From contig JAQGEQ010000179.1 in the NCBI GenBank assembly GCA_034620365.1, positions 434,001-498,000 on the forward strand: 64,000 nt of DNA, in the 5' to 3' direction. This DNA is from Pegea sp. RAD2-039. Lineage: Eukaryota; Chordata; Thaliacea; Salpida; Salpidae. The notes beneath the pieces are model-generated. The model saw only the letters and a list, made by a program, of their open reading frames with translations, had not been told where the DNA came from and did not search any database. The translations under genes and the position numbers were made by a program. Positions 38,986 through 53,337 of the stretch are shown here, in pieces; the first letter of the stretch is position 1; every line of letters starts with the position of its first letter.

Positions 38986-40111
38986 TAAGTTTGGGAATTT
39001 GTTGCATTATCTACTTTACTTTAGAAAATGAACTAGCTTAAATGATAACTAGAGATAAATTTCTTATTGAAAGTTACTGACTTTTGTTTACAGTTCTGAA
39101 TTACTTTTTGCTTCAAAATATAAAATTAAACAAAACTTTTACCGCTAGGTGTCACTAATACACTCTGATAGATCAGGTGAAATAAACCTCTTCAAACAAA
39201 GTAGTTTCAAATTAGTCTAGTTGCTTATAAACATTTCAATAGTAAAGGTTATTTTCTCGAAACCATTTCATTACTTCAAATAAGTCACAGATCCCAAAAT
39301 CTTTAGCAATTAATTTGCTCATTTCTAGCAGTTATTATTAATTAATGCATTCAACATTCATTTCCTCCGAGTATTTGAGTTTTTATAAAACTAGATAAGA
39401 AGCTTCTCACACATTTCTTCTTCACCTTTCTTTCTTTCTTTCTTATTTTACTCTTAACAAACTTCCCACGCATGATAGAAGAAGTAAAAAAACCAACAAA
39501 AAAAGTCAAGCAAAGTTCATTAAGTTTTGGCAAACTGTAAAATTTAAACCATAGTTCAAAGAGACTTAATAACTATACAATTTCTTCTTACTCTGTTTGC
39601 AATTTTATCAAAATTTTTAGAAATGAATTAAAAAAAATTACAATTAAAATGTTTTTAGAATTTTCTGATAACACTAGCTATAAAAGTTCACTGCCAATAT
39701 TTAGAGCAGATTTTGTACTAAAAAACAAAATGGCGGCTATAAGCTGGATTTCCAGGAGGCAAAAGCAATTATAAAACGATAAATAAAAAAATCTATGGGT
39801 TTATTTATCTAAATCAGATTTTAATTATTTGGTATGTAAACAACAAATATTTAGCTTATTAGAAATTGCTAAACTACAATAAAAAACAACTTTAATTTAC
39901 TTATCTATTTTGGCAGTTTACAACAAAGCTAATCTTACGAATAAGTTTTTGTTTGACTAAGTTTTAATGTGGTTGTAGTGATTAGCTTACTTAGATTACA
40001 AGCTTTGATAATCTGTAAATGATTTGCTAAGTCTGCTACAAACATAACTAATATTTGAAGACAAACGGAACTGTTTGAAAAGTATATCTTGTATTTATAT
40101 AGAAAGTTATC
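38986..40111. other. A+T-rich stretch with a short TTTC tract
   Basis: No supported gene. A small (TTTC)4 tract lies at about 39427-39444. The minus frame at 39351-39533 reads through this tract and is discarded. Confidence 0.5.
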
Positions 40112-40399
40112 ATGAAAAAAGATGAAACCTGGAAAGCTTTCAAACATTTTTGCAATGAAGATACTGAGCCAAAATTCATGTCCAAATGTAATTTAACAAT
40201 TTATTACCACAAGTCAATCAAACGTAAAACACAACAACAAAACTTGATTGACAACCGTCGATTAATTCAAACAGAAAAACAAAATTTGTTAGAGTATTAA
40301 GTGCTGGAAATGCAAAGAAATATAAGATATACAAGTTAAATGAAGCATTAAGCCAGCTTCAACATTCTATCAACAAAAGTAATCCTCGTAAGAAATCAT
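40112..40399 (+). pseudogene. Possible small gene relic, two overlapping frames
   Basis: An ATG at 40112 opens a 62-codon frame: KKDETWKAFKHFCNEDTEP, then MSKCNLTIYYHKSIKRKTQQ. The W...F...KC...I.YHKS pattern is loosely like the BED zinc finger at the N-terminus of hAT-type transposases, but one Cys and the final His pair are not clear. It stops at 40298-40300, while an overlapping frame (codon phase of 40300) continues with LSAGNAKKYKIYKLNEALSQ to a TGA at 40397-40399. This could be a decayed transposon N-terminus or a chance pair of frames. No terminal inverted repeats were found. Confidence 0.3.
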
Positions 40400-40568
40400 G
40401 AATCAATAAAATGATGAACAACTTCTAAAGGTTGTATGGGTAGGAATTAATTGAACAGAGTAATTTTTTAAAGTTTAAACAAACTTAGTCAATTTATTCT
40501 TTCTCATAAGTGGCGCTAAGTTTACGTATTTATTTTACAGTTAATTGTCTTTGAGGTCTTGCTGATAT

Positions 40569-40593
40569 AACTACCAGATTGAGGCTGGTAGTT
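40569..40593. repeat. Perfect 9-bp inverted repeat (hairpin)
   Basis: AACTACCAG, a 7-base loop (ATTGAGG), then CTGGTAGTT. The arms are exactly complementary. It sits in a slightly G+C-richer patch (40500-40680) with no open frame. The stem is too short for a typical microRNA precursor. Confidence 0.6.
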
Positions 40594-40699
40594 GAATCAC
40601 TAGCAACTAGTAAAGAGGCAGCAATCAGCCAACCGTGAAGATTTTGAGAGTATCTTAACTGCTACTTGATTCCCATTTCGTATTTCAGTAACGCTATTT

Positions 40700-43600
40700 G
40701 ATTGGTTTAAACGAAATAAATCATTTCTTCACTTTCTTACCTCCGTGCCTACCTTAACTACACTGCCTAAACTTGTAAAGTTTGAAATATTTAACTCATC
40801 CAACTTTTAATCTATCTTGATTGACTTGTTTATGTAAAACTCATGACCAGACGAAGCAAAAATCATAGACAGAAAACAATTGTTAAACAAATGGTGGTGT
40901 GGGATTGTGATTGTTTATATTTGATTTTTATGAACAGGCTAACAATACATAGAAACTATAAGACAGTGGAATTAAAATATTAAAAGTATTAAGGTTTTAT
41001 AGAATATACTTTATAGCAGAATCCTGTATTAAAAATAAATTGCAAGTATCTAAGCAGGAAAATATTAACAAGGTTGACTTTTAACCAGTTTCTTGACATT
41101 TTATTATCCTTAAACTTTGTTACTACTTTTTTTGCATTTTCAACAACCCACTTAAACACATTTACCAAACTATACAGTTGCCACAAAAGTAGTTTCAAAT
41201 GTACATAAGACTATCTTTGTCATTTCATTATTGATTGAAACTGAATGAATTAAGATTTCACCTGAAGTTTTTACAAGTCAATACTCAAGTCATGACTATT
41301 TCAAGTGTGCGGTGAAGTTACTTATTGAAAAATGTTATTTATAGGGAAACATGACTCATAATCAGAAGTTTATTTTATCAGAAGGTCGATGACAATAGGA
41401 AAACTAAAAAGCAGCTGCAACTAATAGGAACCGGTTGCTGCTAAAATCTTTCAACGACTATCAGTTTATCAACTAACCACATGTTTTCAAATTTAAAAGA
41501 TTCTTCCCAAGTTTGGCGCTTCGTGAAGTTAGCAACTGATCTAATAATTATTTGATATTAATCAACAGAAGCAGATTGATTTACTAATCTAATGCTTTGA
41601 CCTTTAAATATTAACTTTTTACTATCTTACACACCTCCCAATTTAATTAAGGCTGCTGAACTAAACTCAATAAAATCTTTAAAAATGCTGATGTCCAATA
41701 ATGATGGATGTTTAGTTTTGAGCTATTGCCTTTCTTCAATATAATTAAAGTACCTAGAAATAATTGACTAAATACATGGAAGATTAGAGTTTTCAAAATT
41801 ATCAATATCTTAATTATTCATAAAGCTTCAACTTCAGGTATTTCCTATTTTGCATGATTGGTTTTTTAATCTAAAATGTAATTATTTTACAGTTTTTCAG
41901 GTGTTTATGCTAAAATTTAGAGCTTCTTTTGTAAAAACTATTATATCTTATAAAACTTGATGTTGCCAATTATCACAGCTGTTTATAAAGATTAATTTAC
42001 ACTTTTTGTCAATTGTAAATGTTATAAATCATATAAGTACAAAGCAACATCTGAAAGCTCAATTTGAAATAATTTGAACCAACTTGTTTTGCTTTTAACA
42101 GATGATTTAATCAAATATTTTATCCTATGTGAAAAATCATCTTGTAATAATTATCAGGATCATATAATGTGAAACAAATACATTCTATTGACATCTGTTA
42201 TGACTTACTTGAACATTACACAACAAATAGTTCAAATTTGATCTTTCGAGGTTAAAGTCTCGCCAAGATGAAAAATATTGTTCCTAGTAAATCAAAAATA
42301 TATTTTGCCACTTATAGAGGTTAGCTTCGTTCAAATAACCTGATGTATTTGACGCTCATCCTATTTTTATTCAAATATTTGTTGATTAGCTCCTATCACA
42401 TGTCGGTGAACATCATGATAATGTTTTTAGGTTTGCAGGTCAGTGCTTACTGCCAAGAATGTACTAATAAGTAATTGAAGAGTATTTAGCTGAAAAGATA
42501 ATTAATTCGACTTCTAACTGTGCTTGTTACCACTTCAACTTGATTACATACTAATTGCACTTTTTACTTTTCAAGATGAAAAATTTAAAAGTATAACTTT
42601 TTATAACAAAATTGAAACTATCAGCCCGTTTCTAAATTGATGAATTAAAAAAAAGTACTCTGCACTGCCATCTTTACCATCTGAAAGTTCTTTTAGTTAT
42701 AGAAACTTTTATTTTGTAGAATATTTATCTATCTTAACAAATCTTGGTAATTATTATAAAGCAAGAAAGTTTGCTCAGTTTATTACTAATTTTATATTCT
42801 AAGTTTCAAGTATGTGTTTTTATGCAATGTAAAAGATAAAAATTTTTGGTTTTATTTGGTCTTTAAAGTTATTCCTTGTAAATAACAAATTGTTTAATGC
42901 TTTGAATATCAAAATAGCATTTATTGAAATAAATTAAACATAATAAGGATGATAGTGAACGTACAAAAATATATTAATGAAACTGTACCTGAATTAAAAA
43001 ACCTTGAAACTAAGGATTAAGACAACAAATGTTTTTACTAAACACAGCATGTGCATATTTTTTAAACAGTCAATAAGATTTCGTTAGAGATATTAGTGTT
43101 AAAATTTCTTATTATACTTTTAGATAGCATAACAACTCTTAATTAAACTAATTTAGCTTACTTATTATATAAATCATAAGTAATCTAAAATAAAAAGGAT
43201 AAAAATATGTATCCTGATTGCAAGAAATAGAGTTAGAGAGCTAACTTGAAGATAATATTTTGATTTAAAAATTTGATAGATTTTTTAAATATCAGTAAAG
43301 AATTTAGATGAAGAAGTTGACGACTTAGATGACTTATATTGCAATAAATTGGTAACTCTGACTGTAATTTTCTATAATAATAACTAGGACCAGTTGCTGA
43401 GTAAGTCTTTCTAGAGGCTTGGCCACTAATTATATGTAACATTTTAATAATAATTGATGGAAACATAAGCTAACCAGTTAACACGGTCTAAAGTTTTAAA
43501 AAAAGTAAAACTAAAACAAGAACCAAGAAATTAGTTCTAGCTGTTTTGAAAATAAATTTACAAACAATTTTATGGATTTATGCAAATTTAGAAAGTTGTA

Positions 43601-45110
43601 ATTTCACTATGACAAAGCAATTTGAAAGATAACAGTATTTAAATACAAAAGACCTTACTCAAACTTATATTAAACTTGAAAGATCTTTGACAGCAGTTAA
43701 TACTTTTATTCATCCACTATTGTCAGCAATGTCAAATAATGAAAGATAATGAAGATAATTGTAAATCTACAGAGATTATAAATTTAAACTTAAACGAAAC
43801 CTGTTTTCACCATTAACACAACGTCTTAGAAAAAAATCTCTACTTTTCATCTTTAAAGTACCTAAATACACGAAACGATCCACAAAACTTTCAACGTCAA
43901 TCAACAATATTAAGCTTAGATAATCGTTTTAGTCTCCGAGTAGTACTTGTGGAAGTTAATCTCACTACTATTTATAATCAATATCAGTTCTAAGAACCAA
44001 TCTCAGTGAGCATATTAATTGTAATAGTCAATTTTTTTAAACTCTTTAAATTAAACTGGTGAATGAATAAGAAAGAAGTTGTCTTCTAATTACTCCCGGA
44101 AGAACTATGAGAGAGCAGATTTTACTAAAGTGCTTTTCCGATTTAAAAAATTTAACCTTCAAAGGTTTGAAAGATAAATGGTTCAGTGGTGCATTTAACT
44201 ATAATAAATATTTCAACAAATTTTCTAAAACCAAATCATTTCAAACCAAAAGAATCATATTTTATAAAATCTGATATTTGAACAGAAAATTGCAATTATT
44301 TATCGATTATTAGGAAGTAGCAGAAATTGGTGACATGTGAAATGTTGTATAGAAAATCCATTAAAAATCATAAGCCAGTAGTCTTCATAGGTACCTTAGA
44401 AACTGGAAGTAACATATGTTCAATTACACAAAGCCTCAACTTATCGTAAAGTCGAATCTAAGCTGTGATGTCAGCTGGTTCTAGACAATCGAATTTTTAT
44501 GAGATAGAAAAAATGAATCGATAGGTCAATCGGAATCAAACTGTCATGAAAATTTCATGTAATAGGATTGGTTCCATCGAAGCAATGTTAAATCCTCACT
44601 TATATCTCTCATGATCCTTTTATATGATTGTTTAAACAGTTTCAGTTTGCTAAGAAGATTCAGCTAGGTTATAAAAATTTGATTTTTATTTTCATCTGTT
44701 CTTTACAAAAGAAAATTATGGAAGCTGTCACAAGCTTTTACAAACTTAAATAAATCTAAGACATATTTTTTCAGTGGGGTTATAAAACAATGAATTTTGC
44801 TATTTGTTGCAAGATAACCAGAATGATGAATTTGATATCAAATTGTAAAACTGAAATCTTCCTTTTCACAAGGGAATAAATGACGTGGTAACACATAATT
44901 TAAATCTGTCGACAAATTCTCAGCCTTTAAAATAAAAGTCTCTCAATGTATAGTAAATCTTTCACTACTAAAGCTCTCTTGCTACGTATTGGGTCCTTTG
45001 AGAATTAAACTAGGAAAATAAGAGATAAAAATCACACTTAGCAAAATGACTTTCTTTTCAAAGCATTAACTTGAAGTAAAAAACAAGTAAACAATCATTT
45101 CGAATGGCTA
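40700..45110. other. A+T-rich stretch, no gene seen
   Basis: No supported gene. The minus frame at 43233-43466 contains SGQASRKTYSATGPS, slightly exon-like, but no convincing splice sites bound it and the opposite strand is also open, so it is not called. Confidence 0.5.
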
Positions 45111-45118
45111 AAGCTTAC

Positions 45119-45229
45119 CTTCTAGCTTCTTGTATCCAAGTCATCTTTTCCACACCTCTAGCTCCTTGCTCTGCTCCTGTTCCAGAAGACATTTTTTGGG
45201 ACATTGAACTCCAAGAGACTCCAGATAAA
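45119..45229 (-). CDS. Candidate exon of an unidentified minus-strand gene
   Basis: On the minus strand a G+C-richer stretch reads GVSWSSMSQKMSSGTGAEQG, then ARGVEKMTWIQEAR, and ends in a consensus donor (AG|GTAAGC, exon end at 45119, intron from 45118) that splits the following Arg codon. Either the exon starts at the acceptor-like TTTAAG near 45230, or it is a first exon starting at one of the Met codons; AAAATGTC gives a good start context. The frame stays open further upstream to 45351, but that part is A+T-rich and likely chance. No domain recognised and no partner exon was found at lower coordinates, so the gene model is incomplete. Confidence 0.4.
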
Positions 45230-45351
45230 CTCTTAAATCGATGAAAATCAGTTGATATGTTGTATACTTTAATAATGAAATGGTATGACATAGTAATCAA
45301 AGAAACCGAGAATCGATGAAAAAAAAATAAAAATATTTTCTTTATATACAA

Positions 45352-48300
45352 ACTAGCTTTACGTAAAAACTATTATTTTTAACTCAGAGAAATCTGTTTT
45401 TAAATTTCTGGGAATATAAATAATAAGATTGAAAAACCTACTTACTAAGTCTTCATTCACAATCTTTTAATCAATTATTTAAAGAGCAAATACCTTTTTG
45501 AATATAAAATAAGTTTTTTATTTGACTAAACAAATTTTTAGATAAAACATCCATATATATATTACTTATTTTAATTATTGCATATCAAAATAATTAAAAT
45601 CTCCCAAATGCAATAAGGTTCAACTAAGTTTTCTTTTACTTTTCAAAACTCTACTAACTATATCATGTATATAATTGATATCTATATTACTTTTTTAAAT
45701 ATTTGCAATATTGCTTTTATTTTCTAAATTATACTATTTAGATTTATAACAGTTTTCTGCAAATAAAAACATCTTATACAAAAGCAGATAGTATAAATGT
45801 AAGTAGTTTACAAAAATAAGAACTCTAAGAAACTTTTTATCAATAAGTAATATATGATTATTTACATAGATAATATACAATTTACATAAATAAGTTTATA
45901 ACCAAGTACAAACTTAAAATTACTTCAAGAAAATTTTCATGTTTATATAATTCAACTATTTCATGTGTTCATTATCGATCAAAATAATTATTATAAATGT
46001 AATGAAAATGAACTTGAAGTAAAAAAATTTGAAAATGCTTCAAAAAATTTACAAAACTTATTCAGTTTAAATATTAGAATAACTTCAACAAGCAACATAT
46101 AAATAAAACTGGTAAATCGGTTAAATTTGTTTTTTAAAGCTGATGGTAGCAACACTTTCAAAAATATGTTTCTAAATCATTTTAAACTTCATATTGTGAA
46201 GTGTTATTACTTTAATCAAAATGATTTAATTAGTCAAAAAAATAAAATTTTAATAGTTAAATAGATTTAAAAGTTTATAGAAAAGTAGTTTATGTTGGGA
46301 TCCATTTTGATAATGTTTAATGCAGCTTATCAGATTAAAAAAATGGTCGCAAATATTTCTATTCCGTTTATACAAATAGTGGTTTTTAAACAAAAAGTTT
46401 ACTATTTAATACTTTACATTAAAATATACTAAACTGAAAAGCATTTTTAAAATTTCAAATAACTATTTTTATTATAAATTTATTATATAACAATTATTAT
46501 ATTATTTGAAAGGGTAAACTTTCATTTTTGAAAAGTTATAACTCTAGTAGAGTATATTCATGGTCAAAGTAAGATACAACAAGCATAGTTTGATCAGAGA
46601 ATCAATTATAGACTTCTTTAAGTTTTAGCATAGTATAAATAGATTACTCTTATAATTTTAAAAGCTTTTTTTAATTATTAATTTCCAAAAAACATTAGAA
46701 ATAAAAGTTTTTAAGCCAGTATCAACAACTTATCTTGACAAATAGTATCAATAAAAATAGTTTATATATTCTTCACATCAGAGTTTTATCTGATGAATTT
46801 AACAATTTGTCAAATAAATAAAACAAAGGAAATAAAACAAGAAAATAAAACAATTACAATTTCATTCCAATAGCACCATAACAGAATATCAGTAGGTTTT
46901 GTAAACAAAAAACTAAATATTTTAATAGAAATTAGATTTCAATGTATGTATAATGCCACATAAATTAACCTTCTGGTTTATAAAATGATTATTATACGGT
47001 TCATAAAATTCAATACTTGTACCTATTATATTTAAAGTTTAGAAGATATAATAAATAGTTTCGGACCATCTGATTTAAAAAGTAATTATTTTGTAAGAAA
47101 TATTTAAATCTCAAAAAAAACTCCATAACAAGCACAATTATAGAAGTCTAAACTTTAGAACATTTTATACAATCTACAATTACAACTTATAAGATTGCTG
47201 AAGTAACAAAATTGTTATTTATGATTTCATTATTGCAATTAGAGATTTATCATTTAACTAGTTGTAAAGCTAAGAAGTAAACTAAGTGAAATGTCTCGGA
47301 AATTGTAAATTTATCTCAGTATCAATTTATAATTAAGCATCAAAATTTATTTAATGCTATCCAGATGTCACTGGATTTATATGACAAAATATAGATTAAA
47401 GAAGGTTCTTGTAAAGATTACTAATTTAAAATTTTGCCTGCTAGAACTTGCCATATTTAGAAAACTCTTACTAAAATAAGAATTTAGATCATGATGAGAA
47501 GAGTAACCCCAGCTTAAATTTATCTTAAATAAGTACAATGTAAAAATACTTTGAAACAAAAAAACTTAAATGAAAACATCAAACTATTTTGTTGGGAAAA
47601 TATTAAACATTTCGAGACACCTTATTTAAAAAAATTCATTTTATTTACATTGATTAAAATACAAAAAAGAGTTTATATGCAGAATTATTATAAAATTCAT
47701 ACTTTCAATGTGTGTTAACAAATTGAAGTCTTGTATACACAAGAAATGATAACTTAAAGGTAAGATGCTCTTTCATTTTTTTAAAAGTAATTTAAAATTA
47801 AAAAGTAAGTTTTAAATTTAATCAAAACCATTGATTGAACATGTTTTAGTCTGTTTCTTAAATTGACAAACTCTATTTGAATTAAAACTTAAATTTTACT
47901 AAATATTTACAAAACAAAAAACAGTTATTATTACGGTTAGAAAAATTATGATAGTGTTATGTACAAATGGTGATATATGAGAATGAAAAAAATATATATT
48001 GTAATTTTAAAACAGTTAGTCTGAGAAATCTCAAGAGAGACTGCAACTCACATTAGCAGAAGCACTAATGATGAGTTGAAAGATTTGTACAACGTTCAAA
48101 TCTAAAAGCTTAAAAAAGAACTTTGGTATTTAAATAAAATTTCTTTTAAAAAGTAATTTTTTGTGAAAGCATAATTTATTAATAACTTTAAACATGTTTT
48201 ACTTTTTAACTATTATAAAATAATTACTTAGCATGAATACTTAGTTTCATAACTGTTATAAATAATTTTTCTTACATATATCATGTAATCGTAAAATTTA

Positions 48301-51300
48301 TAGACTAATGAGAAGCCATTTATTTCGAACAAAGCTTTTTTAGCTAAATAGTTTTTTGGTAAACAAAATACATTTGTTACAAGTTTTAAAGAAACAAATA
48401 ATTATATTAAATAACTGTGACTGATTTCAAAGCTTTGGATTGAAATTTTTGAGTATTTTAAAACATAAACTGTCTTCTTTAAGTTATACATTTTACACAA
48501 TAGTAGAATATAAAACTGATTTAAACAAAAATATTAAAAAATATCAAAATAACCAGTATTTATTTTCTACTAATCAGTAAATATGAGATAAAAGCATGTA
48601 GAAACCTTGTCAAGGCTGTGAGAGGCAGAATTTAAGATCATGAAAATAAAAGACCGATTCATTATTTCTTATCTATCTTTCAATTATATTTGAACTATTA
48701 GAAATATCAGCAGATTACTTAAGTAGCTTTAGTTCTATATAAATCAATTTTGCCAAAAATACTATTATAAAAGATCTAGTTTTTCCGATCTTTTGAAAAC
48801 TTTAGTTTTGAAGCTCTAAATATTTAGATCTACCATATACAAAACCAAGTCAGTTGCAAAAGATCTACAAATTTCTTTACATGTAAGCAATGATTAGATT
48901 GAATGAATATTACATTAAGTTTGTAGATAAAAGTTATAAGTTATTGAAATACATACCAAAGACAAAAGATGTATCGACAAATTGAAGAAGTTACCAATAT
49001 TTAGGCAACTTACTAGAAATAAATTTGTAAGCTACAATTTCAGAGAGATTTTTTTTAAATGATTAGAAACAAGTTATAACAATCTATAAATTAATTAACT
49101 AAAATGGACAACCATTTTACAAAATTATTTAGATCTATAATAATCATTATAAAACCGCACACAAAAATATATAATTTGTAAACAGTAATCATAATTTCCA
49201 ATTATCTAATATTTGTATAAAGGAAGCTTATATTTGTTTTTTGGAAGCTTATACATTTGTTTTTGTTGAGATTTTAATATAAATTTTACGATAAAAGATG
49301 TTTCAAGGATAATAAATGCCTTAATCAGTTATTAAATTATATACAAAAGAAATTTAACCAAACTGATTAAACAGGCAGTGCCTGAATCTGTATGTTTATA
49401 TACATATACAGCTTAGCAAGTTCAATCGAAAATTAGCCTAGCTATAAATGAAGTGAATTAACATTTTGCCAATATAAATTAAGCTGTATTAAGCTGATTT
49501 ATACTAAACAAAATTAGTTAGCAAATGAAAGTGTATTTAGTTTGAATGGTAATCAAACATACAACTAAAACTAACAACTGATTTAGTGTTTACAAGAAAT
49601 ATATATATATATGTTTTATCGATGCTTAATGTGAGTTCTGTGAACTCTGAAAAAGTTTTTAAAGTAAAATAATATTAATAACTCTTCAACAATAGATTTG
49701 AAGCTGTCTAGATAGATGGATCGGTAATTATATATGTACAAGATGAAAATTATTTTGTTTAAGACAAATTGAGTTGATTCAAAATAAAATCAATCTACAA
49801 AACTGATTATTTTCAAAACATTTTTCACTTGATCTAATAGAAATTTGTGCTCATTGTAAATGATCAAAACAAAAACAACTTAATTATTTTACACCAAATG
49901 ATCAATGAAGAAGTAGTAGTCAGTTTCATCATTTCTGTATATAAAAACCCGAACATTTGTATACCAAAAAAAATATATTTCAGCACACACATTGTTCTTA
50001 CTTTTAAAACTTAATGTTTTAAAACATAAAAGCATAAGTATCGGTAATATAAAAAGTTAAAGAAAAGAAAAAGTTACTCAAAGCTTCAACTATTGTATAT
50101 TTTAAATACTACAATCTTAAGAGATGCATGAGGACTTGCTTATTAGATTATCTGATGACAATAAAGGTCATTTAAAGACATTATTCAATAAAGCATAGTC
50201 TTATGGAGATTATAAACCAATAATTAGCTTGTTTTAGTACAAAGTGAAGCTAGATTATAATATTAAAATTTAATTAACAAATATAACAGCTTTAATACAA
50301 AGTATCGGAAAATTAAAGCTATTCATTTTGATCAATTAAGAATAAATAAAACTCATTCAATTGATAACAATTTATTTATCACTGAAATATGACTATTTAG
50401 AATAGAATAATTAAATAACATTTACACAAATTGAGTAAAGTTGTTTATAGCTTACAAAGATTGCATTACATTGATTGAAACTATTAGAGGCTTCTATAAA
50501 TTCATGGTTTGAATTGGTAAAAACCATTTAACCAGCATTCAAACAAAGAAAACCAAACTTTCAAACTAAAATAGTTACCGAAACAAAATATTATTTAACA
50601 AGTAATTGTATAAAATTTAACAAACTCCTTATGAAAAATCTTTTTTCAACAAAATTAAGACTTTAGATAACTATGATAAAATAGTGAAACTTAGAAAGTA
50701 TTGATGTCATTTGAAAGTTTTGATTATTTACAATATAACTTTATATCAATGATTTTGTAACAAGTTATATTTACAAGAAGGATAATGATTTAGAATCAAG
50801 CAATTACATGAAATCGGTAATTAAATTGTGAGAAAGTCAAATTTCTAATATAACAAATTACAAACCACAATTTAGAATGAAACAGTCAGTGTTTTTGTAT
50901 TAGTAAGATAATGATAACCCACTAACTTAATCTGATTTCCATATTATTGAATGAATGTAAGGCTTGTTTCCAGCTTTAAAATTTTTTTTTCTATTTCAAG
51001 TCATAGGTTCATTTTAAATTATTGCATCCAACAAATATTTCCTATCCATATTTACAGTAGATGTTTCCGAAGTAGCTATAAAACAGTTTGAAAGGTTCAC
51101 TGAAATCGTTAAACATTTAACTAGCAGGTAAGTATAGACCAAACAATTATCAAAACATTTCCAAACTCAAACTATAACAATCTAAAAGTAAGTCTTATGC
51201 AAATATATCTTATTAATAAGATTGTAATTTATTTTAGAATGAAAATACCTAAGTATTCTTCTGTAAAATTTAATAAATATTGTGTTTAAATTATCGAGTT

Positions 51301-52315
51301 CTAAAATTAACTACATTTTCAGCTAAAGAAGCTTATTCTAAATATAAACAAGTCATCAAACTGATATACAAACAGAATTATTTCACAAAATGTAAAGTAA
51401 TGTTTGTCAGAGTAATTCAAAAACTGTTTAAGTGTGTTTTTTAAAAAAGAAATTTAAATGAAAGCTATCATTTATGACGTAACTGATATGATCAAATTTA
51501 TTTAATAACTTAATGAAATGCTGAAGTTAATTGTGTAGTAATTAAAGTCGGTTTTCAACTAAATCAAAAATAAAATTTAAGAATAAAAACTGAATTAATT
51601 TAGGACTAACAGATATACTAGGAAATCTGCTCTATTTACGTGTACTGTCGTAATACATCTATTTTACTTATGGCTAAACCCCTAACTACGCTATAAATAA
51701 TCTATCTAGTACTCATAAATGTTTATACACAAACTAATTTCAAGCTATTTTACACCTATTAACTTGTTTATACTAAACTCATTAGCTCACCGCACCTGCT
51801 TTCAGACTTCAGTAATTATTTCGATGTACTCCACCTAGCGGATTCTAATGACAAAAAAGTTGTTTCCATTAAGTAAAACGACCATTTTTCTTCATCAAGA
51901 AAAGTCCTTCTTGGGTAAAACTCCATCAAAGATTTCTTCATTTGGTTGATCTGAAATTATTAACAAATATTTAGCTCTTAAAATCTAATTTCACCTTTAG
52001 TTTAAAGAAACTTGTTAAATAAAGAAACTTTTAATATGTTTCTCAATTACTTTTTTCACTGATGCTTTTTAATTGCAACAAATTCATCAGTTAAGAAAAT
52101 AGCGAAAATTTTAATAAATAATCTTACATTTAAAATCAAAACATAAAATCTTATATCAGCCTAAATATATTAAAATACTCTTAAAAAGTTGCAAAAGACT
52201 TAAAACTAACTCGAATAGAAGGTCTGTACCACAGAAAGAAATTTTCTAAATGACATTAAAAAATATTATCATTAGATATAACATTAAAAATTGAAATATT
52301 AAAAAAAGTTCAAAG
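45352..52315. other. A+T-rich gene desert
   Basis: About 7 kb with no supported gene. An (AT)7 tract lies at about 49599-49612. The 60-codon minus frame at 47377-47559 is discarded as chance. Confidence 0.5.
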
Positions 52316-52850
52316 TAAATCGGTTTTGATATCTCGAAACTTGACTCTTTCATCAGCCGTCATCAAAAAATATCATAACAAAAAATCCTTTGAAGTTGCC
52401 GACTTCAAAAGGAACATGACCACGCCCTTTTTCGTCACAAATAAATATGCAAAAAAAATCAAACGAACTAAAAATGTTCAAAAGACTTGAAAATTCTTTG
52501 AAGAAAGCAACTTTCTGAAATACTCAACCTACAGTAGTTACATGTGAATAAAATACGAATTGAAATAAAATCATTTATTTGATATCTTCAGTTTGGCCAA
52601 TTGGGGGTTTCAAAGTAGGTGGTTTAGAAAAAGAACTCAGAGCAAAGGATATCCCTTTAATCCTGGTGGTGCCGAAGAACTAGTTGAACGGTAGAAGTCA
52701 AATTTGGTAGAGTAGATTTTCCAGCCTTCATATTATCATCAGCTTTGCTACAAATCCTTTTTATCTTGCACTTGTCGTAAAGTAGACATAAACCAAACTG
52801 GTACTGGTTGGGCGAATTCGGATTTTTGCATCAATCATTTTTTGCCGTCT
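52316..52850. other. G+C-richer pocket with an imperfect hairpin
   Basis: Composition rises relative to the flanks. At 52386-52413 there is an inverted repeat, TCCTTTGAAGT and ACTTCAAAAGGA around a 5-base loop, with one bulged base. Further on, TTGGCCAATTGG occurs near 52592 and TTTAATCCTGG (a TAATCC core) near 52656. A short minus frame (YSTKFDFYRSTSSSAPPG, about 52720-52660) is open but lacks splice support. A cis-regulatory block or exon debris are both possible. Confidence 0.3.
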
Positions 52851-53337
52851 TTTAACTTTTCAAAATCTTCATTATGTTTCAACATGAAACGTTTTTAACT
52901 CTTGTTTTTTGACAACATTATATCCTAAAGAAAACGTCTACTGCTTTCAAAGCTACAAGTCTTGTTTTTAACAATTACTTTTTTTAATCTAAAAACAATT
53001 TTTTTATTTGAACAGAGAAAAAAATTACTCTTTTTAAACTTTTTATTTAAAAACTGTCAAAGACTAACTTTTAGAGCTCTAAAAATCAACTTAAATTTTC
53101 AAAATGAAACAAAAAGGAAAAATTCTTGAATGAAACAAAGTTTCGAATATTTTGCAAAAAATTATTATCATTATCTTTAAATTTAATTAATTTTTTCATC
53201 ATTTCAACAAATCGACGTTTTTTGTAACTTTTACAGCTTTATTGCTAAAAATAATCACGTGACTAATTTAGAGTACTTCAAAAACATCTAATACCAGATT
53301 CAAGTCTAAACATCCCAGATCACCAACACACAACAAA

